A DNA stretch of 64,000 bases, taken from Raphanus sativus (lineage: Eukaryota > Streptophyta > Magnoliopsida > Brassicales > Brassicaceae). Position numbers and translations under genes: made by a program. The stretch lies in the NCBI RefSeq assembly GCF_000801105.2, contig NC_079515.1, positions 13,764,001 through 13,828,000 on the forward strand, given 5' to 3'. This document shows, in pieces, positions 20,086-32,113 of the stretch. The stretch's first letter is position 1. Each line of letters begins with the position of its first letter. The notes under the pieces were generated by a model that was given only the letters and a program-made list of their open reading frames with translations, did not search any database and was not told where the DNA came from.

Positions 20086-20641
20086 CCGCAACCACAGGCC
20101 CAAGCCCAAGGTGTATAACTAGGTACACCTACGAAATTCTAAGTGCATCTCCAACCATAGCTTTTTTTTTTACTCTAAGTGTGAAGATAATTATAATTTT
20201 TATCTAAAATATTTTGTAAGCTTTTAGAAGATTCTTTAGATCCCTATTCTCACTGGCAGGTCTAAAAACGAAAAGGAAACACTGGCAAGGCAATATTAAG
20301 CTCGCAAGGAAAGGGCAGGTTGTGGGCAGGCTGTGGGCATGCAAATAAGGTGATTATTCCCCTGCCAATTACAGGCTGTTGCGTTTCTCTGTATAACTAG
20401 GTACACCTATGAAATTCTAGGTAACTATCTGCAAGGCAATATTATGTTCGCAAGGTTATAGCAGGCCGACGGCAAGTGTATAGCAGCGCTTGGCCAAGTT
20501 TAAGGTGATTGTTCCCCTGCCGATTACAGGCTGTTGCGTTGCTCTGTGTAACTACTTGGTACACCTAAGAAATTATTAAGTAACTGGTCCTATTAAAATG
20601 CATATAAATTCTAACTTGTAATTTAAATTCTTAAGTAACTG
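20086..20641 (+). repeat. Single unit of the ~650-bp repeat, left of element C
   Basis: Carries the modules GCAACCACAGGCCCAAGCCC, GCATCTCCAACCATAGC, TATTCTCACTGGCAGGTCTA, AGGTGATTATTCCCCTGCC and TTGCGTTGCTCTGTGTAACT in the order found at 29510-32113. Confidence 0.75.
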
Positions 20642-20848
20642 GTCCCTATTCTCGTGTTTCGACGATTCTTTTGCTATCTTCGATGATCATGTTTTGTCGA
20701 GAACTTTGTTTAATCTGCGGAACTTTTTCGCAAGATATTTTATTTTTACGATTTCATTTCGTAAAAATAAAAATAAAAATAAAAATAAAATTTATTTTTA
20801 TTGAATGTTTGGATACTAACTTCGTAACGACGGTTTTTGACCCCAACA
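20642..20848 (-). repeat. Truncated LTR of element C
   Basis: Matches the last 200 or so bases of 28319-29509, starting at GTCCCTATTCTCGTG and ending GACCCCAACA. The other 980 bp of the LTR are missing and the sequence adjoins the flanking repeat directly. Confidence 0.88.
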
Positions 20849-20861
20849 GTTAGCCCCCCAG
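20849..20861 (-). other. Polypurine tract, element C
   Basis: CTGGGGGGCTAAC on the minus strand next to the LTR. Confidence 0.72.
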
Positions 20862-21002
20862 TATGTTAGAATCGTAGAAAGATTCAAACGTATGTTTAGG
20901 TAAATCGGACAAGATAGTCGTTTCTTTTGACGAAGTTCGTATTCGTAAACTCGTAAAGGTATACGAAATTTTTTTTTTTTGAATAGTATGCAGCCACAAT
21001 CT

Positions 21003-21008
21003 TATAAG
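21003..21008 (+). promoter_or_regulatory. Putative promoter of the antisense gene, element C
   Basis: TATAAG box 65 nt before the ATG at 21073, with a CT-rich leader (about 21020-21072). Confidence 0.5.
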
Positions 21009-21072
21009 TATTGAGCCTTTTCCACTTCATTTCTTTCACACCTCTTTTCTTTCTCTCAAATTCTCTCTCAAG

Positions 21073-22306
21073 ATGTCTTCCTCTCAAGATGGCAAGATGA
21101 ACTCAGATTCTGAAATGGTTGAAGCTCCGCTGGCTCCAGTTGACGGATCTGCACCTGAGCCAACCTGTGTTGCTGGTTTCCTCTCTTTCCGCGAGAGGAT
21201 GGCTCGTCGCAAGGCCGAGAAGGAAATCATCCAGACCACCGAAGAGAAATCGTCCTCTCCTACCGCGACGGACGTCCCAGTTTCTGGTTCCGAAGTTCCA
21301 GTTCTTCCCGAGATCGGAGAGCTCTCCGAGACGCAGTCTCTTGGAGCTCCATCCCAGGTTCCGGGATCGTTGTCGTTCCGATCATCCTTGAAGACAAGGA
21401 AGAGGCTGTTGAGCCCGTTCCTCCTGCCAAGAAGGAGATCGTTCTGGGATTGCGAGCAGCAAGTGCTATCCCGATCTCTCGGTCTCGGAAGAGGAAGTGT
21501 GCGACACCTGTCGAGGGAGGTCCTCCGCTGCCGGAGGTATTGCGTATTGCACCCGTTCTTCGCGGAAAGGTATGTTGTTCAGATTTTATCCTTCCGTTTT
21601 GATTTTATGCTTATTAACACGGTTTTTCTCCCCGCAGTTCATATCTCTGATCGACGGGATGATTGGGGATTGCAGTACTGAGGCCGCTCGTCTTGCCAGG
21701 GAGCTCGGAGAAGCGCATGGCCAATTATCCGAGGTCCAAGGCGAAATGACGGCGCTGACGGATTCCTGCACCGCCAAGGTGTCTAGGCTCGAAGGACAGG
21801 TCGGCGAGCTTGAAAGAGATCTTGGGAAAACTGCGAGTGCTTTGATCAAAGAGAAGAAAACCAGGAAGGCAAAGGCTTCGGAAGTTCGTCGACTCCAGCA
21901 CCAGATTGAGACTAATGAGGGCTTGATGCGTCGCAGTGCGGATGACGCCTTAAGTGCTTTGCGTGCCGGGTTCCAGTCTCGTTTGGAGGGTTTTGCCGAG
22001 ATCCTGGGCTCCTTAGAGCTCGTTTACCGCAGGGATCTGATTTCAGCGAGCATTGATGGTGGGATGGCGGTTATTCATGCGCTTAAAGGCGATCCCTCTT
22101 TGTCTCTTCAGTCCGAGGAGGATAGCTTGTTGGCCCGCAGGTCCGAGTTGGGATCTGTGGACAGGACTTTCGAGCTGCTGCTGTCTGATCTGCGATCTAA
22201 GTGCGTTCCGGATCGATCTGCGGAGGATACTGAGAAGCCCGGTCCGGTGACTGGAGAAGATGGTGACGAAGCGGCTGGGAGCGAGGCAGGTGAAGGGGAC
22301 GTCTAG
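21073..22306 (+). pseudogene. Antisense spliced gene of element C, coiled-coil protein
   Basis: Homologue of the gene at 10702-11843. Exon 1 is 21073-21569, the intron 21570-21637 (GTATGT...CCCGCAG, 68 bp) and exon 2 21638-22306 (222 codons). Shared features are the acidic head, the helix around VAGFLSFRERMARRKAE, the EIVLGL block and an exon 2 that opens FISLIDGMIGDC and continues as a long probable coiled coil. Exon 2 continues beyond the point where B's ends, with a helical part (ADDALSALRAGFQSRLEGF) and an acidic tail. Exon 1 changes frame by one base near 21360, so the EIVLGL block and the splice site lie in another frame than the ATG. Function unknown. Confidence 0.6.
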
Positions 22307-23998
22307 GTTTAAGGTTGTGGTCTTTTGGTTTAATCATTTTATGAGTTTGTGTTTGCTCTGGCCTTGAAAGGCCGTGTTTTTATCTTCGGGACTGGCCACT
22401 TGTGGCTTTGAATCCCTACCGCGTTGCGGTTTTTAATTAATGAAAATTTGGATTCGCGTTTTTATAAGAACTTCCGTATATCGAAGTTTGAAAGGTAGGG
22501 TATGAGTTGTCGTCTCATTCCTGCCTTTCAGATGATCACCGTATCTATCGTGTGTTTAACGCGAGATTTTTCCGCAGTTTACAAATTTACGCGGAGGTTC
22601 GTACAACAGATATATTTTAGCGAAGAGGCAAATTTTGGGATCTCGTATCGGGTGTTGATACTATGCCTATGAGATGTTAAGTACCAGCAAGACTGGGTTT
22701 AGGGCAAGACCTAGGTTTACTTTCGGACTAAGGCTTTGCGATGGCAAATCGGCTTTCGTTTTGCCTGTTTGCGATTTTGACCTGACTCGTACCGTTTTAA
22801 AATCTGCGAAGTGTTATCGGCTTATTGTGATTTGTCTGGATACGAGTCGGAGCTACTTCCTTTACGAAGCGCCCAGACGAAATTTCAATTTTCTTGTATA
22901 GCGCGCTATGGTATCCTGGTCGGATGTAGGAGAGTCTACCCTTAGGTGGCTTGTCTGTTTAGGACGTTTAGAGTTCGTTTTTTGTGATCAGCAACAAAGA
23001 TCCTGGGCTCCTTAGAGCTCGTTTACCGCAGGGATCTGATTTCAGCGAGCATTGATGGTGGGATGGCGGTTATTCATGCGCTTAAAGGCGATCCCTCTTT
23101 GTCTCTTCAGTCCGAGGAGGATAGCTTGTTGGCCCGCAGGTCCGAGTTGGGATCTGTGGACAGGACTTTCAGGCTGCTGCTGTCTGATCTGCGATCTGAG
23201 TGCGTTCCGGATCGATCTGCGGAGGATGCTGAGAAGCCCGGTTCGGTGACTGGAGAAGATGGTGACGAAGCGGATGGGAGCGAGGCAGGTGAAGGGGACG
23301 TCTAGGTTTAAGGTTGTGGTCTTTTGGTTTAATCGTTTTATGAGTTTGTGTTTGTTCCGGCCTTGAAAGGCCGTGTTTTTATCTTCGGGACTGGCCACTT
23401 GTGGCTTTGAATCCCTACCGCGTTGCGGTTTTTAATTAATGAAAATTTGGATTCGCGTTTTTATAAGAACTTCCGTATATCGAAGTTTGAAAGGTAGGGT
23501 ATGAGTTGTCGTCTCATTCCTGCCTTTCAGATGATCACCGTATCTATCGTGTGTTTAACGCGAGATTTTTCCGCAGTTTACAAATTTACGCGGAGGTTCG
23601 TACAACAGATAGATTTTAGCGAAGAGGCAAATTTTGGGATCTCGTATCGGGTGTTGATACTATGCCTATGAGATGTTAAGTACCAGCAAGACTGGGTTTA
23701 GGGCAAGACCTAGGTTTACTTTTGGACTAAGGCTTTGCGATGGCAAATCGGCTTTCGTTTTGCCTGTTTGCGATTTTGACCTGACTCGTACCGTTTTAAA
23801 ATCTGCGAAGTGTTATCGGCTTATTGTGATTTGTCTGGATACGAGTCGGAGCTACTTCCTTTACGAAACGCCCAGACGAAATTTCAATTTTCTTGTATAG
23901 CGCGCTATGGTATCCTGGTCGGATGTAGGAGAGCCTACCCTTAGGTGGCTTGTCTGTTTAGGACGTTTAGAGTTCGTTTGTTGTGATCAGCAACAAAG
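22000..23998 (+). repeat. 999-bp direct tandem duplication inside element C
   Basis: 22000-22998 is repeated at 22999-23997 with only scattered substitutions (for example near 23170). The unit covers the last 300 or so bp of the antisense gene and most of the noncoding block. Both copies hold the ATAGCGCGCTAT palindrome (22898-22909 and 23897-23908). The second partial reading frame (about 23063-23305) is a product of this duplication, not a gene. Confidence 0.92.
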
Positions 23999-24361
23999 AC
24001 GTGACGCCGTTCTGTATGCATTTTTTATTTAAAAGTTCTTACGAGAAAAAATTTAGTCGGGCACGAAGCGACGTCTCGCAGTGCGGTGAATGGATTTTTC
24101 TTATGCCATAAAAGAGTTATGGGTTTTTTGATAGTGTAATTTTAGATGAGTGACGATTTCTGGATGTGACAATCGTTGTTGAAGTGTTTCGAAAATTCGG
24201 AATTTTCCATAAAATTTAGAAAATCGTGGGAGTATATGAATATACGCACCCCGCTCCCCCCCTTTTTTAATCGGGGGGGGGATAGCTGAACCCGCCGGTT
24301 AGCGAGTTGCCTACGTACCCCTTTCTGGGGATCAAGCCATCTCGTAGTTCTTTGATTGTGA
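22307..24361. other. Shared noncoding block, element C (duplicated)
   Basis: Counterpart of 5330-6236 and 11844-12915, lengthened by the 999-bp duplication. It ends with a C-rich tract and GCCTACGTACC next to the pol stop. No independent gene is supported. Confidence 0.62.
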
Positions 24362-27300
24362 TTAGTGATAGTATTTTTTGAGATGCATGATGTTCCAAGT
24401 TTTTGGGATTTTCACACCTTGCATGTTTTCGATTTCGTAGGAACCAGGCCGGACGACTTTTATGATTTTATACGGTCCTTCCCAGTTGGCTCCTAGCTTT
24501 CCTGCATTTCGTTCAGCAGTGTTCTGGAAAACTTTGCGCAAAACTAAGTCTCCTACGTGAAATCGTCGATTTCGGACGTTGGAGTTATAGTATTTTGCGG
24601 CTGCGTGTTGATAATTTTGGATTCGGGTTAGGGACCAATCTCGCTGCTCGTTGACGAGATCGAGGTTATCCAATAGCATGGCATTGTTTATTCCTTCCCG
24701 TTCTGGGAGAAGCCGTCTACGGATCTTGGGAAATACGACTTCTGCAGGAATCATGCACTCGGTGCCGTACACGAGGGCGAAGGGTGTTTCTCCCGTCCCT
24801 CGCCTCGGAGTTGTGCGGTGTGACCAGAGGACTCCTTCGAGTTCTTCCGCCCATCTCTCTTTCTTTTCGTCTAGGCGTTTCTTAAGTCCGTCAAGGACGG
24901 TCTTATTGATTGTTTCCGCCTGTCCGTTGCACTGCGGATATATGGGAGTTGACTTGTTCAATCGTATCTTCCATTTTTCGCAAAATGCTTCAAAGCGGGT
25001 ATAGATGAACTGGGATCCGTTATCCGTTACTATTTCGTATGGGATTCCATGTCTACAGATAATGTTTTTGCCATACGAAATTTTCGACCTGGGCGTCCTT
25101 TATACTTGCGTATGATTCGGCTTCTACCCATTTTGAAAAGAAATCTGTGAGGACCAGCAGGAAGCATTTTTACTTGGATTTGTGAAGAGGTCCTACAATA
25201 TCCATAGCCCAGCGCATGAAGGGGTATGGTGACGTAATGGAGGAGAGTTCTTCTGCGGGTTGCCGAATAGTTGGAGCGTGCCTCTGTTATTTTTCACATT
25301 TTCGTGTGAATTTTTCGCAGTCTCCGATCATCGTTGGCCAGTAGTATCCGTGGCATTTTATTTTTACGGCGAGCGACCTTCCGCCGGAATGATTCCCGCA
25401 GGAACCAGCGTGAACTTCTTCCATTACCTTTCTGGCCTTATGTCCCTCCAGACAAGTCATGAGTGGTCCAGAAAATTTCCATTTGTAAATTTCTCCGTCG
25501 ACCGTTACATAACGGGCAGCTTGAGTTCGGACTTTTCGAGCCGCCCACTTCTCAGGAGGTAATTTTCCGTCAATGATATATGCTCGTATCGCCTCTAGCC
25601 ACGGCGTATCGCAGCCGTATTCGTTTTGTTCTGGCGTTTCTTCCGATTCGACTGCGATCTCCTCCTCGTTATCATTCTGAATAAGATTGATGATGACGGG
25701 AGGTCCAATGCTTGGATGTTCAATGAATTCTACCGGGATTACTCTTTTAAGTCCCGGATCTGAACTGAGGCCAGGGCTGCGAGTGCGTCTGCTTGCGTAT
25801 TCTCGGAACGAGGAATTCTAGTCAGGGCGAAAGAATCAAAGTCCTGGGATAGGTTTTGGACTAGTTTGAGGTATGCTTCCATCCTTTTGTCCCTGGCTTC
25901 GTACTCCCCGCTATACTGGCTTGCAACGAGTTGAGAGTCGCAGTAAGCGTGGATATTTTGTATTTTCAAACCGTGGGCTAATCGTAATCCTGCGATAAGG
26001 GCCTCGTACTCTGCCTCGTTATTCGAGGCATGAAACTCTAATCTAAACGATTGTTCGAGGATTTCTCCGGTCGGCGATGTCAAACGGATGCCGATGCCGG
26101 ATCCTTGTTTTGACGATGATCCGTTAACTTGGAGGAGCCAGGTTGAGTTAGGCTCTTTGTTAGTTATGGCTTTGGTTGGCAACTCCACCAAGAAATCCGC
26201 GAGGACTTGAGACTTTGCATTCGTCCTGGGACGATAGTCTATATCGTACTCGCTGAGTTCGACGGCCCATTTGGCTAACCTTCCCGACTGGCTCGGACTA
26301 TGCAAGATAGTTCGGATGGGGAATGTCGTAAGGATGATGATGGTGTGGGATTGAAAATAAGGTCGAAGCTTCCGCGCCGATGTTACGACTGCGTATGCTA
26401 ATTTCTCCATCAGGGGATAACGGGTTTCGGCGTCCAGGAGTGTCTTGGTTACCTAAAAATGGGTTTCTGATCCCCACGGTCTTCTCGAATCAGGACGCCG
26501 CTAACGGCCATTGTTGATACTGCTATGTATAGGAATAGAGGTTCCCCTTCTACGGGTTTTGCGAGAACTGGAGGAGTCGCCAGATAGTGCTTTAGCTGTT
26601 TGAAAGCGTCTTCGCATTCGTCTGACCACTCGAATTTTTTATTTCCTCGCAGGACGTCGTAGAAAGGTAAGCATTTATCCGTTGATCGGGATATAAACCG
26701 ATTGAGTGCTACGACCCTTCCGGTCAACCTTTGTACTTCTCGCTTGTTTTTGGGGGAGGCCATCCCGATTAGTGCATCGATCTGTTTTGGGTTGGCTTCA
26801 ATCCCGCGATAAGTTACCAGGTATCCGAGGAATTCTCCCGATGCTACGGCAAATCTGCATTTGGCCGGGTTAAGTTTCATGTTATGTGAATTCAGCCGCG
26901 AGAAGCATTCCTCAAGATGGTCGACATGGTCGTTAGCGTGAAGGGATTTGACGAGCAAATCGTCAATGTAAACCTCCATCGTTTTTCCGAGTTGATCAGC
27001 GAACATTCGATTGACGAGTCGTTGATACGTTGCGCCGGCGTTCTTGAGGCCGAAAGGCATTACTTTATAGCAATAAGTCCCGCGATCCGTAATGACCGCT
27101 GTTTTCTCGCGGTCATCGGGATTCATCATAATCTGATTGTATCCTGAGAACGCGTCCATGAAGGATAAGAGTTCATTTCCTGCTGTTGCTTCGACCAACC
27201 GGTCGATGTGCGGCAAAGGGAAACTATCTTTCGGGCACGCTTTATTGAGATCGGTAAAATCGACGCATACTCGCCATTTTCCGTTCTTCTTTTTAACCAG

Positions 27301-28241
27301 GACGGGATTTGCAAGCCAATCGGGATAACGAACTTCCGTTATAGATCCCACTTTAAGAAGTTTTCCGACTTCTTCGTTGACTGCGGTTGCTTGCTCGGGG
27401 CCTAGTTTCCGCCTTTTCTGTTTGATTGGTTTGAACGTTGGATCGGTGTTTAGTTCATGGCAGGTGATGTTAATGTCAATTCCTGGCATATCCTCCGCAG
27501 TCCATGCGAATGTGTTAAGATTCTTCTTAAGACAGGCTAAGAGTTTTGTTTTTAAGGGCTCACGGAGATTGGCTCCGTTTTCGACACAACGTTCTGGGAA
27601 TGCTTCATCGAGACAAACCGTAACTACGGGTTCACAGGTTGGTTCACGTTTTTCTTCTAGGGCATCAGCCCTTCGAGATTGCCAGAAGAGTCCAGCCAAA
27701 TCCCGTGTGTCTTCTTCTGAAATCGTTTTCTTAGTTTTCTTGGGAGAGGTGTCGAGATCGGACCTCTTGCGCTTGAGTTCCGCAGCGAGACATATCTGCG
27801 ACATTCTGGGATTTCCCCAGATTGTTTCGATCCCGTGGGAGGTCGGAAACTTGAGGCACAGATGATATGTCGATGGGACTGCTCTCATTGAATTTATCCA
27901 GGGAGTGCCCATGATCGCATTGTATGATGCCGGGAGATCCACTACTAGGAATTACGTCAGTTTTTCTACCATTCCGGCTTTGACAGCGAAACTGATCGAC
28001 CCCGAAGCGATGGTGGGTTCTCCCGTAGCGGGCTGGCGTCTTCTGTAATTTCCGACGAATCGATCTGCATCTTCGCGAGAGTTTCTTGGAAGATGATGTT
28101 AACCGAGCTTCCGGTGTCGATCAGTACTCTCGCGACGTCGATGTCGCGGATCGTCAGCTCAATTACCAGGAGGTCGTCGCGAGTTTTAGCCTGTTCAGCC
28201 GCTGCTCCCTCCATGAATGAGATCTTGTTTGAGATTTCCAT
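24362..28241 (-). pseudogene. Degraded protease-RT-RNaseH-integrase gene of element C
   Basis: Homologous over its length to 12916-16815. The likely start is the ATG at 28241. Readable pieces: 28241-27966 protease (DTGSSVNII); 27942-26449 end of protease and RT (YIDDLLVKS); 26410-25739 second RNase H; about 25730-24970 integrase finger and core in broken frames with stops; 24961-24362 integrase C-terminus. At least four frameshifts or stops separate them, including one near 27960 in the protease and one near 26455 in the RNase H region. As in B there is no gag between the LTR and protease. Confidence 0.85.
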
Positions 28242-28297
28242 CTTGCGTCTGATTGTTGAGCGTGAGCTGGTCGTGAGTAAGATTGATCCGTACCCCC

Positions 28298-28315
28298 CCC
28301 CTCCTTCTAGCGCCA
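28298..28315 (-). other. Primer binding site, element C
   Basis: TGGCGCTAGAAGGAGGGG on the minus strand, 3 nt from the LTR; same as A and B. Confidence 0.73.
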
Positions 28316-28318
28316 AAC

Positions 28319-29509
28319 TGTGGGAACCGAAATTCGCACCGTCAATATTTCGTATATTTTAGGAAAGTAGGAAAACCCTAATTTCCCAGAAGGTCCCGGA
28401 TTTCTGAGAAACCACACGTCAACAATCAGAACACGATAACAACGGAAAAATAAAATATAAAACGTAAAAAAAAGAGTAAGAAGGATTTTATTCCGAATCT
28501 GCGTATGAGTGTAACAACAACAAGGTAACGTGCTTCGGCTACGAGAGCTGTCGGCGAGATCCCTAGTTCTAATACCCGAAGGTGGCTAAACCTAATTGAG
28601 TCGCAGCTCGAAAACAAAAACGGAAAGTTGCCTAAATTGCTCTAAGTGCTAAGTTGCTCTGGAAAAGTGATGCCTCTATGCCTCTCGCCTTGAACTCCTT
28701 ATATACTCCCTCCAAGGTCGGTTTACGCTTCCCCCTTTTACCCTTAAGCCGTCATAGTCGAAAAAATGGGAATATTCCATTTTTCCTATCTTCATGATTA
28801 TCTGCGGAAAGTTTCCATTTTTTCCGCGGAAACTGATGCTTATCCACCAAGCATAAACCGTCATAAGGTTTATGGGTTTTTAAGAAATCGCAAGTGGGCC
28901 TCGAATCAAGTTTAGGACCTCCTTTGGGCCGTATTTTTGATTCGAGACTTTTTTACGATTTTTCCGATAAGGTTAAGTTTCCGCAGTTTTTATCGCAAAC
29001 CAAACGGATGATTCCATTTGAACGAGAGATCAAGAAACGGATAGTCGTGAGTCGCGGAGAATGGATATACGGATAGTCGAGAATGCATAGTTTTACGTCG
29101 TATCATCCTTTCGGAAGACTTTGTACGTTTCGGAAAATGATCGATGCACGGATACTCGCTCGCTATAGCGACCGAACTTTGTCCGCAGCTCGGTCGCTAT
29201 AGCGACCGAGCTTGTTCTCGAGTCCGGTCGCTATAGCGACCGAGCTTGCGTACGAGCTCGATCGCTATAGCGACCAAGCTTCGTATGATCCTGCGATTAT
29301 CAAGTCCCTATTCTCGTGTTTCGACGATTCTTTTGCTATCTTCGATGATCGTGTTTTGTCGAGAACTTTGTTTAATCTGCGGAACTTTTTCGCAAGATAT
29401 TTTATTTTTACGATTTCATTTCGTAAAAATAAAAATAAAAATAAAATAAAATTTATTTTTATTGAATGTTTGGATACTAACTTCGTAACGACGGTTTTTG
29501 ACCCCAACA
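28319..29509 (-). repeat. LTR of element C (5' LTR in coding orientation)
   Basis: 1191 bp, TGTGGGAACC to GACCCCAACA on the plus strand. Shares ends with LTRs A and B but has no GC minisatellite; a palindrome array takes its place (29160-29273). TATA box TATATAAG at 28698-28705 (minus). Confidence 0.9.
29160..29273. repeat. Four palindromes at 34-bp spacing in LTR C
   Basis: The core TCGCTATAGCGA occurs at 29160-29171, 29187-29212 (extended to a perfect 26-bp palindrome), 29225-29242 (18 bp) and 29262-29273. The centres are exactly 34 bp apart, making a 34-bp tandem repeat with a palindromic core. It lies upstream of the TATA box in coding orientation, so it is a candidate array of sites for a dimeric factor. 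Confidence 0.85.
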
Positions 29510-31997
29510 TTGCGTTGCTCTGTGTAACTACTTGGTACACCTAAGAAATTCTTAACTAACTTGTCCTATTAAAATGCATATAAATTCTAACTTGTAATTT
29601 AAAATGTTTATGTTTCAATCAATAAAAAAAGGTTATCTTCTCTACGGATTTGATGTAATTGTTTTCACTAATTTTCTATAAAAAGGATGTAAATGGGTTC
29701 CACAAGGATTACACCCACCGAAAGCAAGGGGACCGCAACCACAGGCCCAAGCCCAAGGTGTATAACTAGGTACACCTACGAAATTCTAAGAGAATCTCCA
29801 ACCATAGCTATTTTTTACTCTAAGTGTGAATATAATTATTATTTTTATCTAAAATATTTTGTAAGCTTTTAGAAGGTTCTTTAGACCCATATTCTCACTG
29901 GCAGGTCTAAAAAAAAAGGAAACACTGGCAAGGCAATATTAACCTCGCAAGGAAATGGCAGGCTGTGGGCATGCAAATAAGGTGATTATTCCCCTGCCAA
30001 TTACAGGTTGTTGCGTTGCTCTGTATAACTAGGTACACCTAAGAAATTCTAGGTAACTATCTGCAAGGCAATATTATGTTCGCAAGGTTATAGCAGGCCG
30101 ACGGCAAGTGTATAGCAGCGCTTGGCCAAGTTTAAGGTGATTGTTCCCCTGCCGATTACAGGGTGTTGCGTTGCTCTGTGTAACTATTTGGTACACCTAA
30201 GAAATTCTTAAGTAACTGGTCCTATTAAAATGCAAATAAATTCTAATTTGTAATTTAAAATGTTTATGATTCAATCAATAAAAAAGGTTATCTTCTCTAC
30301 CGATTTGATGAAATTTTTTTCACTTATTTTCTATAAAAAAGTGATAAATGGGTTCCACAAGGATTACACCCACCGAAATCAAGGAGACCGCAACCACAGG
30401 CCCAAGCCCAAGGTGTATAACTAGGTACACCTATGAAATTCTAAGAGCATCTCCAACCATAGCTTTTTTTTACTCTAAGTGTGAAGATAATTATAATTAT
30501 TATCTAAAATATTTTGTAATCTTTTAGAAGGTTCTTTAGATCCCTATTCTCACTGGCAGGTCTAAAAAAAAAAAAGGAAACAGAAGCAAGGCAATATTAA
30601 GCTCGCAAGGAAAGGGCAGGATGTGGGCATGCAAATAAGGTGATTATTCCCCTGCCAATTACAGGCTGTTGCGTTTCTCTGTATAACTAGGTACACCTAT
30701 GAAATTCTAGGTAACTATCTGCAAGGCAATATTATGTTCGCAAGGTTATAGCAGGCCGACGGCAAGTGTATAGCAGCGCTTGGCCAAGTTTAAGGTGATT
30801 GTTCCCCTGCCGATTGCAGGCTGTTGCGTTTCTCTGTGTAACTACTTGGTACACCTAAGAAATTCTTAAGTAACTGGTCCTATTAAAATGCATATAAATT
30901 CTAACTTGTAATTTAAAATGTTTATGATTCAATCAATAAAAAAAAAGTTATCTTCTCTACCGATTTGATGAAATTTTTTTATCACTAATTTTCTTATGGG
31001 CATGCCAATAAAGTGATTATACCCTTGCCAATTACAGACTGTTGCGTTACTCTGTATAACTAGGTACACCTAAGAAATTCTAGGTAACTATCTGCAAGGC
31101 AATATTATGTTCGCAAGGTTATAGCAGGCCGACGGTAAGTGTATAACAGCGCTTGGCCAAGTTTAAAGTGATTATTCCCCTGCCGATTACAGGCTGTTGC
31201 GTTGCTCTGTGTAACTAGGTACACCTAAGAAATTTTAGTTAAATATCTGCAAGGCAATATTATGTTCGCAAGGTTATAGCAGGCCGACGGCAAGTGTATA
31301 GCAGCGCTTGGCCAAGTTTAAGGTGATTGTTCCCCTGCTGATTACAGGCTGTTGCATTACTCTGTGTAACTACTTGGTACACCTAAGAAATTCTTAAGTA
31401 ACTGGTCCTATTAAAATGCATATAAATTCTAACTTGTAATTTAAAATGTTTATGATTCAATCAATAAAAGAAGGTTATCTTCTCTACCGATTTGATGAAT
31501 TTTTTTCACTAATTTCTATAAAAAAGTGATAAATGGGTTCCACAAGGATTACACCCACCGAAAGCAAGGGGACCGCAACCACAGTCCCAAGCCCAAGGTG
31601 TATAACTAGGTACACCTACAAAATTCTAAGAGCATCTCCAACCATAGCTATTTTTTACTCTAAGTGTGAATATAATTATAATTTTTATCTAAAATATTTG
31701 TAAGCTTTTAGAAGGTTCTTTAGATCCCTATTCTCACTGGCAGGTCTAAAAAAAAAAAGGAAACACTGGCAACACAATATTAAGCTCGCAAGGAAAGGGC
31801 AGGCTGTGGTCATGCCAATAAAGTGATTATTCCCCTGCCAATTACAAGCTGTTGCGTTGCTCTGTATAACTAGGTACACCTAAGAAATTCTAGGTAACTA
31901 TCTGCAAGGCAATATTATGTTCGCAAGGTTATAGCAGGCTGACGGTAAGTGTATAGCAGCGCTTGGCCAAGTTTAAGGTGATTGTTCCCCTGCCGAT
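29510..31997 (+). repeat. Tandem array of ~530-660 bp repeat units
   Basis: The marker TGATTGTTCCCCTGC recurs at about 30138, 30797, 31325 and 31980. Each unit has the same modules: TTGCGTTGCTCTGTGTAACT, GGTACACCTAAGAAATTCTTA, ATGCATATAAATTCTAACTT, ACACCCACCGAAAGCAAGG, GCATCTCCAACCATAGC, CTCACTGGCAGGTCTA, AGGCAATATTATGTTCGC and GGCCGACGGCAAGTGTATA. No ORF of substance. Confidence 0.82.
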
Positions 31998-32113
31998 TAA
32001 AGGCTGTTGCGTTGCTCTGTGTAACTACTTGGTACACCTAAGAAATTTTAGATAACTATCTGCCACCCATTGAAAGCAAAGGGACCGTAATCACAGGCCC
32101 AATCCCAAGATGT
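31998..32113 (-). repeat. Right inverted end of foldback element
   Basis: Inverse of 19972-20085; ends CCCAATCCCAAGATGT. Confidence 0.7.

Larger units (their letters stand above)
20642..29509 (-). mobile_element. Tat-like Ty3/gypsy element C (pro-pol only, degraded)
   Basis: The upstream LTR is complete (28319-29509); the downstream LTR is cut to about 207 bp (20642-20848). It has the same primer site, polypurine tract, noncoding block and antisense gene as B. The pol frame is broken by several lesions and no gag precedes it. The right flank begins TTGCG inside the repeat array; the matching left flank was lost with the LTR truncation, so no target duplication can be shown. An internal 999-bp tandem duplication is present. 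Confidence 0.85.
19972..32113. mobile_element. Foldback-like repeat element with inverted ends, containing element C
   Basis: The left end starts ACATCTTGGGATTGGGCCTG and the right end is its inverse, ...CAGGCCCAATCCCAAGATGT. The inverted ends are about 115 bp and roughly 90% alike by eye. Between them lie tandem modules of about 530-660 bp and the inserted element C (20642-29509). Without C the element would be about 3.3 kb. No transposase ORF is present. No clear target duplication is visible (flanks TGGGGTTA and AAACTGGC). It could be a Mutator-type foldback element, a MITE-derived array, or decayed termini of a larger element. Confidence 0.5.

Noticed and set aside
23063..23305. Separate small gene in element C
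   Set aside because: Exact counterpart of the end of the antisense gene within the 999-bp duplication, without its own start or promoter.
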